Counted from the stretch's first letter, positions 26,902 to 35,724 are shown. The stretch: DNA of 64,000 nucleotides from Paraburkholderia gardini (GCF_907164575.1 NZ_CAJQYY010000001.1:264407-328406), one strand, 5' to 3'. The notes: generated by a model not told the origin, from the letters alone. A program made the numbers and translations.

Positions 26902-27957
26902 ATGCATTTCCTGGACGATTCCCTGCTGCCTGAAAATCAGGAAAAACTCGTGATTCAGGTCGCGCCCTATGGCCCGCAATGGATTCCCGGCGATTCGGAC
27001 GATATCCCGGTCACGATGGACGAACAGGTCCAGAAAGCCGTCGACTGCTACAACGCGGGCGCGACCGTCCTGCACGTGCATGTCCGCGAGAAAGACGGCA
27101 AGGGCAGCAAGCGTCTGTCCCAGTTCAACGAGATGCTGGGCCGCCTGCGCGAAGCGGTGCCGAAGATGGTTCTGCAGGTCGGCGGTTCGATCTCGTTCGC
27201 ACCGGAGGATGAAGGCCAGGCCGCAAAGTGGATGACCGACGACACCCGCCACATGCTGGCCGAACTCGATCCGCGACCGGATCAGGTGACGGTGGCAATC
27301 AACACCAGCCAGATGAACATCATGGAGCTGCTGGTCGAGGCCGACTACGCAGGTACCTCGCTGGCCAATCCGGCGTACCAGGCCGCCTACCGCGACATGA
27401 TCGTGCCGTCCAGTCCGTCCTGGCATGTCGAGCACCTCCGGCGCCTGGTCGCTAGCGGCATCCAGCCGCACTTCATGCTGGGGAACCTGACGCAACTGGA
27501 AACGGTTGAGCGCCTGATTCGCGCTGGGGCCTATACCGGCCCGGTGGTCCTCAACTATGTGGCGATCGGTGGCGGGGCGGCCGGGCTGCACCCGGCCGAC
27601 ATGCTCGAGTTCGCCCGCCGTACCCCGGACGGCGCGGTGCTCACGCTCGAAACGCTGGGCCGGTATGTGGTGCCGATGAACACGATGGCGATCGCGCTGG
27701 GCCTGCACGTGCGCGTCGGCATCGAGGACACGCTGCTCGGCCCGGACGGCGAGCGCGCGACCTCGGTACAACAGATCGAGAAGATGGTTCGCATCGCGCG
27801 CGAACTCAATCGCGACATCGCCAGCGGCGAGGATGCCCATCGCATCTACCAGATCGGCACGCATTGGGGCAGCGCCGGCGAGACGCTGGAGAACCTTGGC
27901 ATGGTGCCTAACCGCACGCCCGTCCAGCGCGACGGAGCGGGACGCAAGGCCGCCTGA
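26902..27957 (+). CDS. Beta-keto acid cleavage enzyme (BKACE, DUF849 family)
   Basis: 351 residues, TIM-barrel zinc enzyme condensing a beta-keto acid with acetyl-CoA to give acetoacetate and a new acyl-CoA, as known for Kce (3-keto-5-aminohexanoate) and dehydrocarnitine members. The metal motif 'ATVLHVHVREKDG' supplies His58 and His60. The C-terminal 'GLHVRVGIEDTLLGPDGE' is another family hallmark, and 'ATSVQQIEKMVRIARELNR' closes the barrel. The start ATG 26902 has AAGAGGAAG upstream. The substrate is unknown: neighbours are an SDR that could make the 3-keto acid and an acyl-CoA ligase. Confidence 0.9.
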   Translation: MHFLDDSLLPENQEKLVIQVAPYGPQWIPGDSDDIPVTMDEQVQKAVDCYNAGATVLHVHVREKDGKGSKRLSQFNEMLGRLREAVPKMVLQVGGSISFAPEDEGQAAKWMTDDTRHMLAELDPRPDQVTVAINTSQMNIMELLVEADYAGTSLANPAYQAAYRDMIVPSSPSWHVEHLRRLVASGIQPHFMLGNLTQLETVERLIRAGAYTGPVVLNYVAIGGGAAGLHPADMLEFARRTPDGAVLTLETLGRYVVPMNTMAIALGLHVRVGIEDTLLGPDGERATSVQQIEKMVRIARELNRDIASGEDAHRIYQIGTHWGSAGETLENLGMVPNRTPVQRDGAGRKAA

Positions 27958-28037
27958 CAGAGGGTGGCAGGACGGAACGCGGCAGCGTACCGCATGCCGT
28001 CTCGCCAGCAAGCCAAGCCCCTCAGTCCTGGAGACAG

Positions 28038-29318
28038 ATGATGTTCTGGAAAAAAAGCCCCCCTGCCGTGCTGGCGTCCCTGCTGGTGATCCACCTGCTG
28101 GCACATATCGACCGCAACATGCTGCTCGGCTTCTCGCCGCAGATCATCAAGGATCTGGCGCTCAGCAATGCGCAGTATGGCTTTCTGGTCGGCGCGGTGT
28201 GGGTACTCAGCTTCGGCGTGGTGGCGATGTTCATGGGCACGCTGGCAGACCGCTTCAGCCGTACTCGCGTCATCGCCGCCGGCGTGCTGATCTGGAGCGC
28301 CTGCACGTTGGCCTCGGGCCATGCACAAAGCTTCGAGGAGATGGTCGTTGCGCGCTTTTTCGTCGCCAGCGGCGAGGCGGCGCTGGTCCCTGCCGCGGTG
28401 GCCCTGCTGGCCGAACTTTTTTCCGAGAAGCGGCGAGGCACGGCAATGGGGCTGTTTTTCATGGGCATCCCCCTGGGAATCGGCTGCAGCTTCCTGCTCG
28501 CCGGCAGCTTTGGTGCGACGCACGGCTGGCGCACTACGTTCTATGCCCTGGGCATCGTCGGCGTCGCCATCGCCTTGCCGCTGGCGCTGCTCAAGGAAGA
28601 CCGCAGCCGGCTCGCACCGCAGGAACGCGGCGCAGCCTTCCTGCCACAGGTGCTCGCGGTCCTGCGCATCGTCAGGGGCACCCCGGCGCTGGGCTTCATG
28701 ATCACTGGCTTCGTGCTGGTCCATCTGGTTTTTGCCAGCTTCGCCTTCACGCAGTTATGGCTCGTCAACGAGCGCGGCATGAACGCGGCTGGCATTGCCA
28801 GCAGGATAGGCACGCTGCAACTGGTGTTCGGCACGCTTGGCGCGGCGGTGGGCGGCGTCATGAGCGATCGCGTGGCGAGAAAGTTGCGGGGAGGACATGC
28901 GAGCTTCATGGCACTCCTCGTCGTGATCTGCGCGCCGTTGATGCTGGCATACCGTTTCGCACCCACCGGGTCGCCCCTGTTCTACATCGGCATGTGTGCC
29001 GGATTCTTCCTGCCGCTGGCGGTGTACGGCCCGGGCATGACGGCACTTGCGAACATGACGCCGCAGACCATGCGCTCGACGGTCACCGGCTTCACGATGC
29101 TGTCGATCAATGTATTTGCTCTGGCCATCGGCACCGTGGTCGTCGGTACGGTCGCGGACTATTTCATCAAGGCTGGCGTGACCGCTCCGCTGACTGGCGT
29201 TCTGATCGCCACCGACGCGCTGGCGATCAGCTCGGCACTGTTCTTTGCACTCGCGGCGCGTGCCTCGCGCAAGCAGCGCGCGCTCGCGCTGGAAAATGTA
29301 CAGCCGGTGAGGTCATGA
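28038..29318 (+). CDS. MFS transporter
   Basis: 426 residues with about 12 membrane segments. The motif-A region after TM2 reads 'MGTLADRFSRTRVIAAG', and TM1 ends 'HIDRNMLLGFSPQI', resembling aromatic-acid or anion-symporter type carriers. It likely imports the substrate of the BKACE pathway. The start is ATG 28038, with a second ATG at 28041, after CCTGGAGACAG. It follows BKACE by 80 bp, and its stop overlaps the start of the SDR gene by four bases (ATGA). Confidence 0.85.
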   Translation: MMFWKKSPPAVLASLLVIHLLAHIDRNMLLGFSPQIIKDLALSNAQYGFLVGAVWVLSFGVVAMFMGTLADRFSRTRVIAAGVLIWSACTLASGHAQSFEEMVVARFFVASGEAALVPAAVALLAELFSEKRRGTAMGLFFMGIPLGIGCSFLLAGSFGATHGWRTTFYALGIVGVAIALPLALLKEDRSRLAPQERGAAFLPQVLAVLRIVRGTPALGFMITGFVLVHLVFASFAFTQLWLVNERGMNAAGIASRIGTLQLVFGTLGAAVGGVMSDRVARKLRGGHASFMALLVVICAPLMLAYRFAPTGSPLFYIGMCAGFFLPLAVYGPGMTALANMTPQTMRSTVTGFTMLSINVFALAIGTVVVGTVADYFIKAGVTAPLTGVLIATDALAISSALFFALAARASRKQRALALENVQPVRS

Positions 29319-30157
29319 AAATGCGAAACCAACGTCAGAATCTCGCAGGGCGTGTTGCCCTCGTCACCGGTGCCGGTCGCGGCATGGGCGGTGCCATTGC
29401 CATCGATCTGGCCAGAGCCGGTGCAAGCGTCGCGATTTGCGACATCGACATGCCGGCGCTGGAAGAGACGCGCGCGGCGGTGGAAGGGGCCGGTGCGCCG
29501 TGTCTGGCGCTGCGCTGCGATGTGTCGTCGAGCAGAGAAGTCGCCGATATGTTTTCGCGCATCGTCGAGCGCTTTGGCACGCTGCACATTCTTGTCAACA
29601 ATGCCGCGCTTGTCCCGAACAGGCCGGTCGATACCGGGCGCCGCAACAGGCACTACGCGTATCTGACCACGCCCGTGCCGCGGCAGTCACTGGGTTTCAC
29701 CAGCACCATAAGCGACGAGGAGTGGCATCGCTACTGGGACGTCAACGTGCACGGCCTCTTTTATTGCACACGTGAAGCGCTCAGGCTGATGGAGCCGCAG
29801 CGCGACGGCAGGATCGTAAACATCGCCTCGATCGCCGGAATCTCGGCCATGAGCGCTCATAGCCCGCATTACAGCGCCACCAAAGGTGCCGTGGTCGCCT
29901 TCACCAGGTCGGTCGCCGCCGAAGTGGCAGGGGCCAATATCTTCGTCAACGCCATGGCGCCGGGCGGTGTGGCCACCCCGGACTTCGAAGCGTTCCTGGG
30001 CAGCATCGGCGAAGAAAAGCGGAATCAGCTCTGGCAGATGATCCCGGCCGGGCGTCTCGGCACGATGGAGGAATACGCGGCGACAGTCACGTATCTGGCC
30101 GGCGAGCACTACCTGGTCGGCCAGATCATCAGCCCGAACGGCGGCGCAGTGATATGA
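29315..30157 (+). CDS. Short-chain dehydrogenase/reductase
   Basis: 280 residues, classical SDR. 'TGAGRGMG' is at residues 18-25, 'NNAA' at 95-98, the catalytic Ser at 172, and Tyr186 and Lys190 in 'YSATK'. An insertion of about 25 residues after 'NNAALVPNRP' (residues ~105-130) is longer than in usual FabG-like enzymes and may shape the substrate pocket. In this operon it could oxidise a 3-hydroxy acid to the 3-keto acid used by BKACE; that is inference. ATG 29315 overlaps the MFS stop. The DUF1289 gene follows 13 bp downstream. Confidence 0.85.
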   Translation: MKMRNQRQNLAGRVALVTGAGRGMGGAIAIDLARAGASVAICDIDMPALEETRAAVEGAGAPCLALRCDVSSSREVADMFSRIVERFGTLHILVNNAALVPNRPVDTGRRNRHYAYLTTPVPRQSLGFTSTISDEEWHRYWDVNVHGLFYCTREALRLMEPQRDGRIVNIASIAGISAMSAHSPHYSATKGAVVAFTRSVAAEVAGANIFVNAMAPGGVATPDFEAFLGSIGEEKRNQLWQMIPAGRLGTMEEYAATVTYLAGEHYLVGQIISPNGGAVI

Positions 30158-30170
30158 CGGGCGAAGCGCG

Positions 30171-30353
30171 ATGAACCTGGACGAACCCGCCGACAATTCC
30201 TGCATCAATATTTTCAGAACGGATCATGACGATAAGTTCTGCCAGGGGTGCTGGAGAACGCTACCGGAGACAGATCACCAGGACCAGGTGACTGACCTGA
30301 AAAAGGCAGACGTCGCAGCCTTGCCCGAACGCCGTCGCCGCGAAAAAGGGTGA
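30171..30353 (+). CDS. Small DUF1289-like Cys protein with a missing cysteine
   Basis: 60 residues. 'SCINIFRTDHDDKFCQGCWR' followed by 'TL' and a C-terminal 'VAALPERRR' match the layout of DUF1289 proteins, whose consensus begins P-C-x-x-x-C-x-x-D. Here the second Cys of the first pair is Phe ('CINIF'), leaving Cys11, Cys24 and Cys27. Metal binding may therefore be altered. It sits between the SDR and acyl-CoA ligase genes with small gaps and is co-oriented, so it is probably translated as part of the operon. The function of the family is not known to me. Confidence 0.6.
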   Translation: MNLDEPADNSCINIFRTDHDDKFCQGCWRTLPETDHQDQVTDLKKADVAALPERRRREKG

Positions 30354-30387
30354 CTTCCGGCCGCGACCCGCGACCCCGTAACAGAGA

Positions 30388-32040
30388 ATGGACTACCGTA
30401 TGAACGGCTTGATGTTGCAAAAGCAGTTGTTGATTTCCTCGTTGATCGTGCATGCGGACCGCCATCATGGCGATACGGAAATCGTGTCGCGCCGGGTGGA
30501 GGGCGACATTCACCGCTACACCTTCCGCGATTGCCATCGCCGAGCCCGTCAGATGGCCAATGCGCTCATCAGCCTCGGCGTCAAGGCGTCCGATCGCATC
30601 GGCACGCTGGCGTGGAACGGCTATCGCCACATGGAGCTGTACTACGGCATTTCCGGCATGGGGGCGGTGATGCATACGATCAATCCGCGCCTGCACGTCG
30701 ACCAGATCGCCTACATCGCCGACCATGCGGAAGACCAGTATCTGTTCTTCGATCTGACCTTCCTGCCGTTAGTGAAGGCGATTGCCGGCCGCTGCAGAAC
30801 GATCAGGGCGTTTATCGCGATGACCGATCGCGCGCACCTGCCGCAGGATTCCGGCATTGCCAATCTGCTGTGCTACGAAGACCTGATCGAAGGGCATTCC
30901 CCCGACTACGCGTGGCCGGATTTCGACGAGGACACCGCCTGCACGCTGTGCTACACGTCGGGCACGACCGGCAACCCGAAGGGCGTGCTGTATTCCCACC
31001 GCTCGGCTTTGCTGCACACCTTTGCGGCCGCGCTGCCGGACGCGCTGAACTGCTCGGCGCGCGACGTGATCCTGCCGGTGGTGCCCATGTTCCATGTCAA
31101 TGCATGGGGTCTGCCGTACGTGGCGTGCATGGTCGGGGCCAGGCTGGTTTTCCCCGGTCCGGGGCTGGACGGTCAATCGCTGTATGAGCTCCTTGAAGCC
31201 GAGCAGGTTACTTTCGCCGCCGGCGTGCCGACGGTGTGGCAGGGCCTGCTGACCTGGCTCGAACAGGAAGGCCTGACGTTCACGAGCATGAAGCGCACCG
31301 TCATTGGCGGCGCGGCCTGTCCGCCCGCCATGTTGCGCAAGTTCCAGGACGGGTACGGCGTGGAAGTGTTGCACGCATGGGGCATGACTGAGCTGAGTCC
31401 GCTCGGGACCGTCGGCGCGATGAAAGCGCGACACCGTGGCATGAGCCCGGAAGACCGCCGCGCCGTGCAAGCCAGGCAGGGCCGGGCAGTGTTTGGCGTC
31501 GACATGAAGATCCTGGGTGGGGACGGACAGGAATTGCCCTGGGACGGTGTGACCTCAGGGGAGTTGCTGGTACGCGGCCCATGGGTGGTGCGCAACTACT
31601 TCCGGAACGAAGGCGGAAATCCCCTGTGGATTGATGCCGATGGGCATGGCTGGTTTCCAACTGGCGATATCGCGACCATCGACGCCGACGGCTTCATGCA
31701 GATCACGGATCGCAGCAAGGACGTGATCAAGTCCGGCGGCGAATGGATCAGTTCGATCGAAATCGAGCACATCGCAAGCGCGCACCCCGCAATCGCATAC
31801 GTGGCGTGCATTGCCGCCAGGCATCCGAAGTGGGACGAACGGCCACTGCTGCTCGCCGTGAGAAAGCCGGATGCACAGGTGACGGCGGAGGAGTTGCTGG
31901 CGTTCTTCGAGGGAAAAATCGCGAAGTGGTGGACTCCCGACGCCGTCGTGTTTGTCGACGCGGTGCCGCTTGGCGCCACCGGCAAGGTGTTGAAGAACCA
32001 GCTGCGCGAACGGTTTCAGGACTATCTGCTGGCGTCGTGA
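30388..32040 (+). CDS. AMP-dependent acyl-CoA synthetase (fatty-acid/medium-chain type)
   Basis: 550 residues of the acyl-adenylate-forming family. It opens with the AlkK-type start 'LISSLIVHADRHHGDTEIVSR'. The AMP/ATP loop 'YTSGTTGNPKG' is at residues 189-199, followed by 'HAWGMTELSPLGT', 'GWFPTGDIATID' and the catalytic Lys533 in 'PLGATGKVLK'. It makes an acyl-CoA from a free acid. ATG 30388 is used; ATG 30400 (MNGLMLQKQ) also fits the family. It ends the enzyme part of the AraC-controlled operon; a porin gene follows 77 bp later. Confidence 0.9.
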   Translation: MDYRMNGLMLQKQLLISSLIVHADRHHGDTEIVSRRVEGDIHRYTFRDCHRRARQMANALISLGVKASDRIGTLAWNGYRHMELYYGISGMGAVMHTINPRLHVDQIAYIADHAEDQYLFFDLTFLPLVKAIAGRCRTIRAFIAMTDRAHLPQDSGIANLLCYEDLIEGHSPDYAWPDFDEDTACTLCYTSGTTGNPKGVLYSHRSALLHTFAAALPDALNCSARDVILPVVPMFHVNAWGLPYVACMVGARLVFPGPGLDGQSLYELLEAEQVTFAAGVPTVWQGLLTWLEQEGLTFTSMKRTVIGGAACPPAMLRKFQDGYGVEVLHAWGMTELSPLGTVGAMKARHRGMSPEDRRAVQARQGRAVFGVDMKILGGDGQELPWDGVTSGELLVRGPWVVRNYFRNEGGNPLWIDADGHGWFPTGDIATIDADGFMQITDRSKDVIKSGGEWISSIEIEHIASAHPAIAYVACIAARHPKWDERPLLLAVRKPDAQVTAEELLAFFEGKIAKWWTPDAVVFVDAVPLGATGKVLKNQLRERFQDYLLAS

Positions 32041-32069
32041 GCCAGCAGGCGATCTTTTGGGTTCTACAT

Positions 32070-32081
32070 CGACGTACGTCG
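32070..32081. promoter_or_regulatory. Perfect 12-bp palindrome upstream of the porin gene
   Basis: CGACGTACGTCG, 37 bp before the porin ATG, followed by a GTTTAAAAC stretch. It could be an operator or part of the porin leader; no sigma-70 -35/-10 pair is convincing. Confidence 0.3.
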
Positions 32082-32117
32082 TTACGGGTTGTTTAAAACA
32101 CAATAACTGGAGACGCA

Positions 32118-33263
32118 ATGAAATTGAAATGGATCGCTGCGGCCGCATTGGCTGCAACTGGAAGTGCGGCTTATGCGCAATCGTCGGTGACGTTGTACGG
32201 CGCCATTGATTCCGGGTTGCTGTATCAGAGCACGTCGGCGGCTTCGTTCTCGCCCAGGGCGCCGAATACCGGGAAGGTTTACGCGTTCAAGGACGGCGGC
32301 ATCTATGCGAGCATCTGGGGTCTTAAGGGCGCCGAAGACATCGGAGGCGGTTACAAGATCAACTTCAAGCTGCAGGGGTCGTTCAGCAGCGGCAGCGGGA
32401 AGCTCGGCCTGGCCGACGCGCCGGGCGCCACCGCGGTCTTCAATCAGCAGACGACGGTAGGCGTGTCGGGTCCGTTCGGCACCATCGACGCGGGCCGGCA
32501 GATCGTGCCGATGATCTATGCGATGTACGACACCGACGTACGGGGCGCCCAGTATTTCGGCAGTATCCTGACCGCGTGGATTGGCATGAACCAGGCTGCC
32601 GGCTGGCCGGGCACCAGCACGAACGGCCCGATCGGCGCACTGTATGACGACAACGCGCTGGTTTATCAGTCGCCGAAGTTCTACGGCGCATCCCTCGCGC
32701 TCGAATATGCGCCCGGCGGTGTCGCGGGCCAGTTTCAAGGCGGAACGCGCGAGTCGGCCGTGCTCAAGTATTCGAACTACGGCCTCAATCTGGCGGCCGC
32801 GTACTACAACGGGCACGACAGCAATCCGTTCCCGGCTACCTATCCGGCGGCCCCCGCTACGCCGGCGACCGGACAGAGCAATAACCGCTTTTACTATCTG
32901 GGCGCGCTGTATACGTTTCACGATTTTTCCGTCTCGACGTCATACAGCATCGGCAAGAATCCCGCGAACAGCGGTCACGTCGACTTTGAACTGGTCTCGG
33001 CGGGTCTGGGTTACAAGTTCACCCCGACCTTCAAGGTCACATCGGGCTTCTATTACCTGAAGGACCGGAACAATTCGGCCAGTCACTCGAATGAATTCGC
33101 GGTGGGGGCCGAATACAGCCTGTCCAGGAGCACGCTCGCCTACGCGCAGGTGGGGTATGTCGACAACAAGGGCACCATGAACCAGACGATCGTGTACGGG
33201 CAGCCTGTTGCGCCGGGCGTGTCGACCACCGCAGCCATGATAGGCATCCGTCACAGCTTCTGA
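32118..33263 (+). CDS. Gram-negative trimeric porin (OmpC-like, Burkholderia type)
   Basis: 381 residues. A Sec signal peptide is followed by the mature start 'QSSVTLYGAIDSGLLY', the hallmark of betaproteobacterial porins. Beta strands with Gly/aromatic alternation run through the chain. The C-terminus is 'GIRHSF', with the terminal Phe needed for Bam-mediated outer-membrane assembly. Its place after the acyl-CoA ligase suggests that it lets the operon's substrate through the outer membrane. The start ATG 32118 has ACTGGAGACG upstream. A BON protein gene follows 30 bp downstream. Confidence 0.92.
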   Translation: MKLKWIAAAALAATGSAAYAQSSVTLYGAIDSGLLYQSTSAASFSPRAPNTGKVYAFKDGGIYASIWGLKGAEDIGGGYKINFKLQGSFSSGSGKLGLADAPGATAVFNQQTTVGVSGPFGTIDAGRQIVPMIYAMYDTDVRGAQYFGSILTAWIGMNQAAGWPGTSTNGPIGALYDDNALVYQSPKFYGASLALEYAPGGVAGQFQGGTRESAVLKYSNYGLNLAAAYYNGHDSNPFPATYPAAPATPATGQSNNRFYYLGALYTFHDFSVSTSYSIGKNPANSGHVDFELVSAGLGYKFTPTFKVTSGFYYLKDRNNSASHSNEFAVGAEYSLSRSTLAYAQVGYVDNKGTMNQTIVYGQPVAPGVSTTAAMIGIRHSF

Positions 33264-33293
33264 TCCCGTGATCAACAAAAAATGGAGAATTCA

Positions 33294-33671
33294 ATGAAGA
33301 CTGTTCCGGCACTCAGATTGTCCTGCGGCGTATTGTTCGCTCTGGCTTCCATTCACGCATGGTCACAGACCAGCGAAACGGGCGCTGCGGCGACCGGATC
33401 CGCCATGGCGGCGTCTGGCGCCATGCCTGCAAAGGCGACCCGGCAGGCGAATCGTGCGCTTCGCCGGAAAGTCTATGCCGCCATCGTGAAGTACAAGGAG
33501 ATTGACGCCGGCAAAATCAGCGTTATCGCGAAGGACGGCGCGGTGACGCTTGACGGGACGGTGGTGGACGAGTCACAGATTGACAAGGTGACCGCGATCG
33601 CAAAAAGCGTGACCGGGGTGGTGTCCGTGACCAGCAGGCTCGCTGTCAGGAAGCCGTTCGGCGGCCAGTAG
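33294..33671 (+). CDS. Periplasmic BON-domain protein
   Basis: 125 residues. The N-terminal signal peptide ends near 'IHAWSQ'. An Ala/Thr/Met-rich linker leads to one BON domain of about 60 residues ('KVYAAIVKYKEIDAGKISVIAKDG', given in part, to 'VVSVTSRL'). BON domains associate with the outer membrane or peptidoglycan side and are found in osmotic-stress proteins such as OsmY. TGGAGA precedes ATG 33294. It probably shares the transcript with the porin 30 bp upstream. Confidence 0.82.
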   Translation: MKTVPALRLSCGVLFALASIHAWSQTSETGAAATGSAMAASGAMPAKATRQANRALRRKVYAAIVKYKEIDAGKISVIAKDGAVTLDGTVVDESQIDKVTAIAKSVTGVVSVTSRLAVRKPFGGQ

Positions 33672-33792
33672 ACGCGCTCGACCCGGGGGCACGGCGGCCG
33701 TCACCCATAAACAGGCGGTCGCCGTTGGCCGGGAAGCGACATTCCTCGAAGACCTTCACTTCAGGACTATCTTCGTGGAACGTCGAGCACGG

Positions 33793-34650
33793 TTACCGGC
33801 CTGCGCTCAGTTCCTGCTGTCGCCGCAGTCGCGCGTCTTCCTCAAGACGTGTGTCTTCGAGTTCCTGCAGCACGCTATCGAGGTCCACAGGTCGCGTGTC
33901 GACTTCGATGCGGCCGGTCAGTTCGGCATCGACGTGCAGCTGGCCTGCTTCGAAGAGCGTCCAGATCTCCGTGCCATAACGCGTGGTGAGTATTTGCGGT
34001 GCGAACCGTCCGAAGTACGCGGCCAGGTTGTCGACGTCTCGCTTGAGCATCGCGGCGGCTTCGTTGTTGCCGGCTGCGTCGACGGCCTGTGGCAGATCGA
34101 TGATCACCGGCCCATCCGCTGCCATCAGGATGTTGTATTCCGACAGGTCGCCGTGAATCATGCCTGCGCAGAGCATGCGGACGACCTGGTTCAGCAGCAG
34201 CGCGTGCAGTTCGAGGGCGCGGGCTTCGGTCAGGTCGACGTCGTTGAGCCGTGGCGCGACGTCACCCTCCGCATCGATCACCAGTTCCATCAGCAACACG
34301 CCGTCGGTACAGATATAGGGTTGCGGCACACGCACGCCTGCGTCGGCGAGCCGGAACAACGCGTCGACTTCGGCGTTCTGCCACGACGCTTCCTGCATCT
34401 GACGGCCGTAGCGCGTGCCTTTTTCCATTGCCCGCGCCTGCCGGCTGTTCTTGACCTTGCGTCCGTCCCGATACGACGCGGCTTGCCGGAAACTGCGCTG
34501 CTTCGCGTCCTTGTAGACCTTTGCGCAACGCGTCGATTCGCCGCTGCGCACGACGTAGACTGTTGCCTCCTTGCCGCTCATCAACTGGCCGATGACTTCG
34601 TCGATGAGTCCTTCTTCGAGAAGCGGTGCAAGTCGTTTGGGTATTTTCAT
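33793..34650 (-). CDS. RIO-type serine/threonine protein kinase
   Basis: 285 residues of the RIO1-like atypical kinase family. The ATP-site glycine loop is replaced by the RIO-type 'SGKEATVYVV' (25-34), with Lys44 in 'CAKVYKD'. The catalytic loop 'HGDLSEYNIL' is at 166-175 and the metal-binding Asp is in 'IIDLPQAVD' (183-191). The N-terminal winged-helix of eukaryotic RIO proteins is absent, as in the stress-linked Pseudomonas homologues. The C-terminal ~50 residues are charged and helical. The start ATG 34650 was chosen because the chain aligns from 'MKIPKRLAPLL'. It is convergent with the BON gene. Confidence 0.85.
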   Translation of the reverse strand: MKIPKRLAPLLEEGLIDEVIGQLMSGKEATVYVVRSGESTRCAKVYKDAKQRSFRQAASYRDGRKVKNSRQARAMEKGTRYGRQMQEASWQNAEVDALFRLADAGVRVPQPYICTDGVLLMELVIDAEGDVAPRLNDVDLTEARALELHALLLNQVVRMLCAGMIHGDLSEYNILMAADGPVIIDLPQAVDAAGNNEAAAMLKRDVDNLAAYFGRFAPQILTTRYGTEIWTLFEAGQLHVDAELTGRIEVDTRPVDLDSVLQELEDTRLEEDARLRRQQELSAGR

Positions 34651-35074
34651 ACGGCCGCCAGTTGCGGCTCGCAGGACGTGCATTCCACATGCGTGGATGG
34701 TGAGCGGCCCGCTGAGGTATGCGTGACGGTCAAACTGATGAATCGCGTAGCCGGTGCTGTCGGCCGTAAGCTTGCTGCGTGGGAGATGGATGGAGTCATG
34801 CCGGATTATAAGGGTGGCCGGGGACGAGCCGACGCAAATCTCCCGGCGACCGCGTAGATGCATTGCGCTGCTGTTCCATGCCGCACCCTGCCTGGCTCGA
34901 CGGGCAGCACCCGATCTGTTTCGTTCCGCGAAGCGGTCATTCACCGTTGGTCGAATCCGGCCTTCTGGCGCCTTACGGCAGGCTAGCCCGGTCGCCGTTA
35001 TTCGGGTCACGCTGGAAGCACGCAATCAGTTGGTGTGCCGCAAGCCGCTGCCAGGAAAAGGTTAGGGAGAAACA
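34651..35074. other. Intergenic region upstream of the RIO kinase
   Basis: About 420 bp with no recognisable gene on either strand. It should contain the minus-strand promoter of the RIO kinase, but no clear hexamers were picked out. Confidence 0.4.
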
Positions 35075-35106
35075 AAAAGCCGCTGTCCGTGAGGGCAGCG
35101 GCTTTT
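35075..35106. terminator. Bidirectional Rho-independent terminator
   Basis: AAAAGCCGCTG and CAGCGGCTTTT form an 11-bp stem with a 10-nt loop and A/T tracts on both sides. It can stop the minus-strand small secreted gene that ends at 35179. Confidence 0.85.
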
Positions 35107-35178
35107 CTCATGACGGGTGGTGAATGAGGGGCGCTTGTTCGTTTTGCCCTTGCGCCTGGTTGTCGTCATTAATTGCTG

Positions 35179-35472
35179 TTATTTGGTAGCCGGCGATGCT
35201 GTGGTCGGGGTTGCCAGCGTGTTGTTGCCCCCGTAAGCGCTGGTGCCGGACGTCGAGCTGGTGTTCGTGTTCGTCGGCTGGCCCGAGTTCGGCGACCCGG
35301 AGCCCATGCCGCTGTCCGAACTGGTGGCGCCAGGCGTGCCGTAGCCGCTCGTTGCATTGGCGGCCGGCGACACGGTGGTCGGGGTTGCCAGCGTGTTGTT
35401 CTGTGCATAAGCGCCGCCCGACAGCGCGAGTGCGGCGACGGCCGCGATCAATGTGCTGATTGCCTTGTTCAT
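35179..35472 (-). CDS. Small secreted low-complexity protein
   Basis: 97 residues. The signal peptide 'MNKAISTLIAAVAALALSGG' ends before 'AYAQNNTLATPTT'. The mature part is rich in Ser, Thr, Gly, Asn and Pro with no aromatic core, and carries the phrase 'NNTLATPTT' twice, near each end. The start ATG 35472 has a strong AAGGAGGGACGG ribosome site, which argues that it is expressed. Proteins of this kind are common in Burkholderia and have no assigned role. It is followed by the strong bidirectional terminator at 35075-35106. Confidence 0.7.
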   Translation of the reverse strand: MNKAISTLIAAVAALALSGGAYAQNNTLATPTTVSPAANATSGYGTPGATSSDSGMGSGSPNSGQPTNTNTSSTSGTSAYGGNNTLATPTTASPATK

Positions 35473-35724
35473 GATCCGTCCCTCCTTGATTGGACTGGAA
35501 TATCGATGCGGACGATCCATTCGTATTGCTCCATAGCGGTCGTTGCACGCCTGGCCCGTGGCGATCAAACTCGCGCGACCGTTCGCAGTGGTACACGTGA
35601 GGCAAACCAAAGATCGCCACTCAGGGCTGGCAACGATACACGTACGCAGGTGACACCTAGTTTAGGAAAGCGGTCGCTGATAATTAAGCGCATTGTTCGC
35701 AAGGGTGAATTTCGATTTCCGGGG
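35473..35724. other. Intergenic region
   Basis: About 250 bp with no gene seen. It contains the promoter side of the small secreted protein gene on the minus strand and adjoins the broken desuccinylase remnant. Confidence 0.35.

Noticed and set aside
34754..35065. Plus-strand frame of about 100 codons upstream of the RIO kinase
   Set aside because: No motif, poor start context and atypical composition; probably non-coding.
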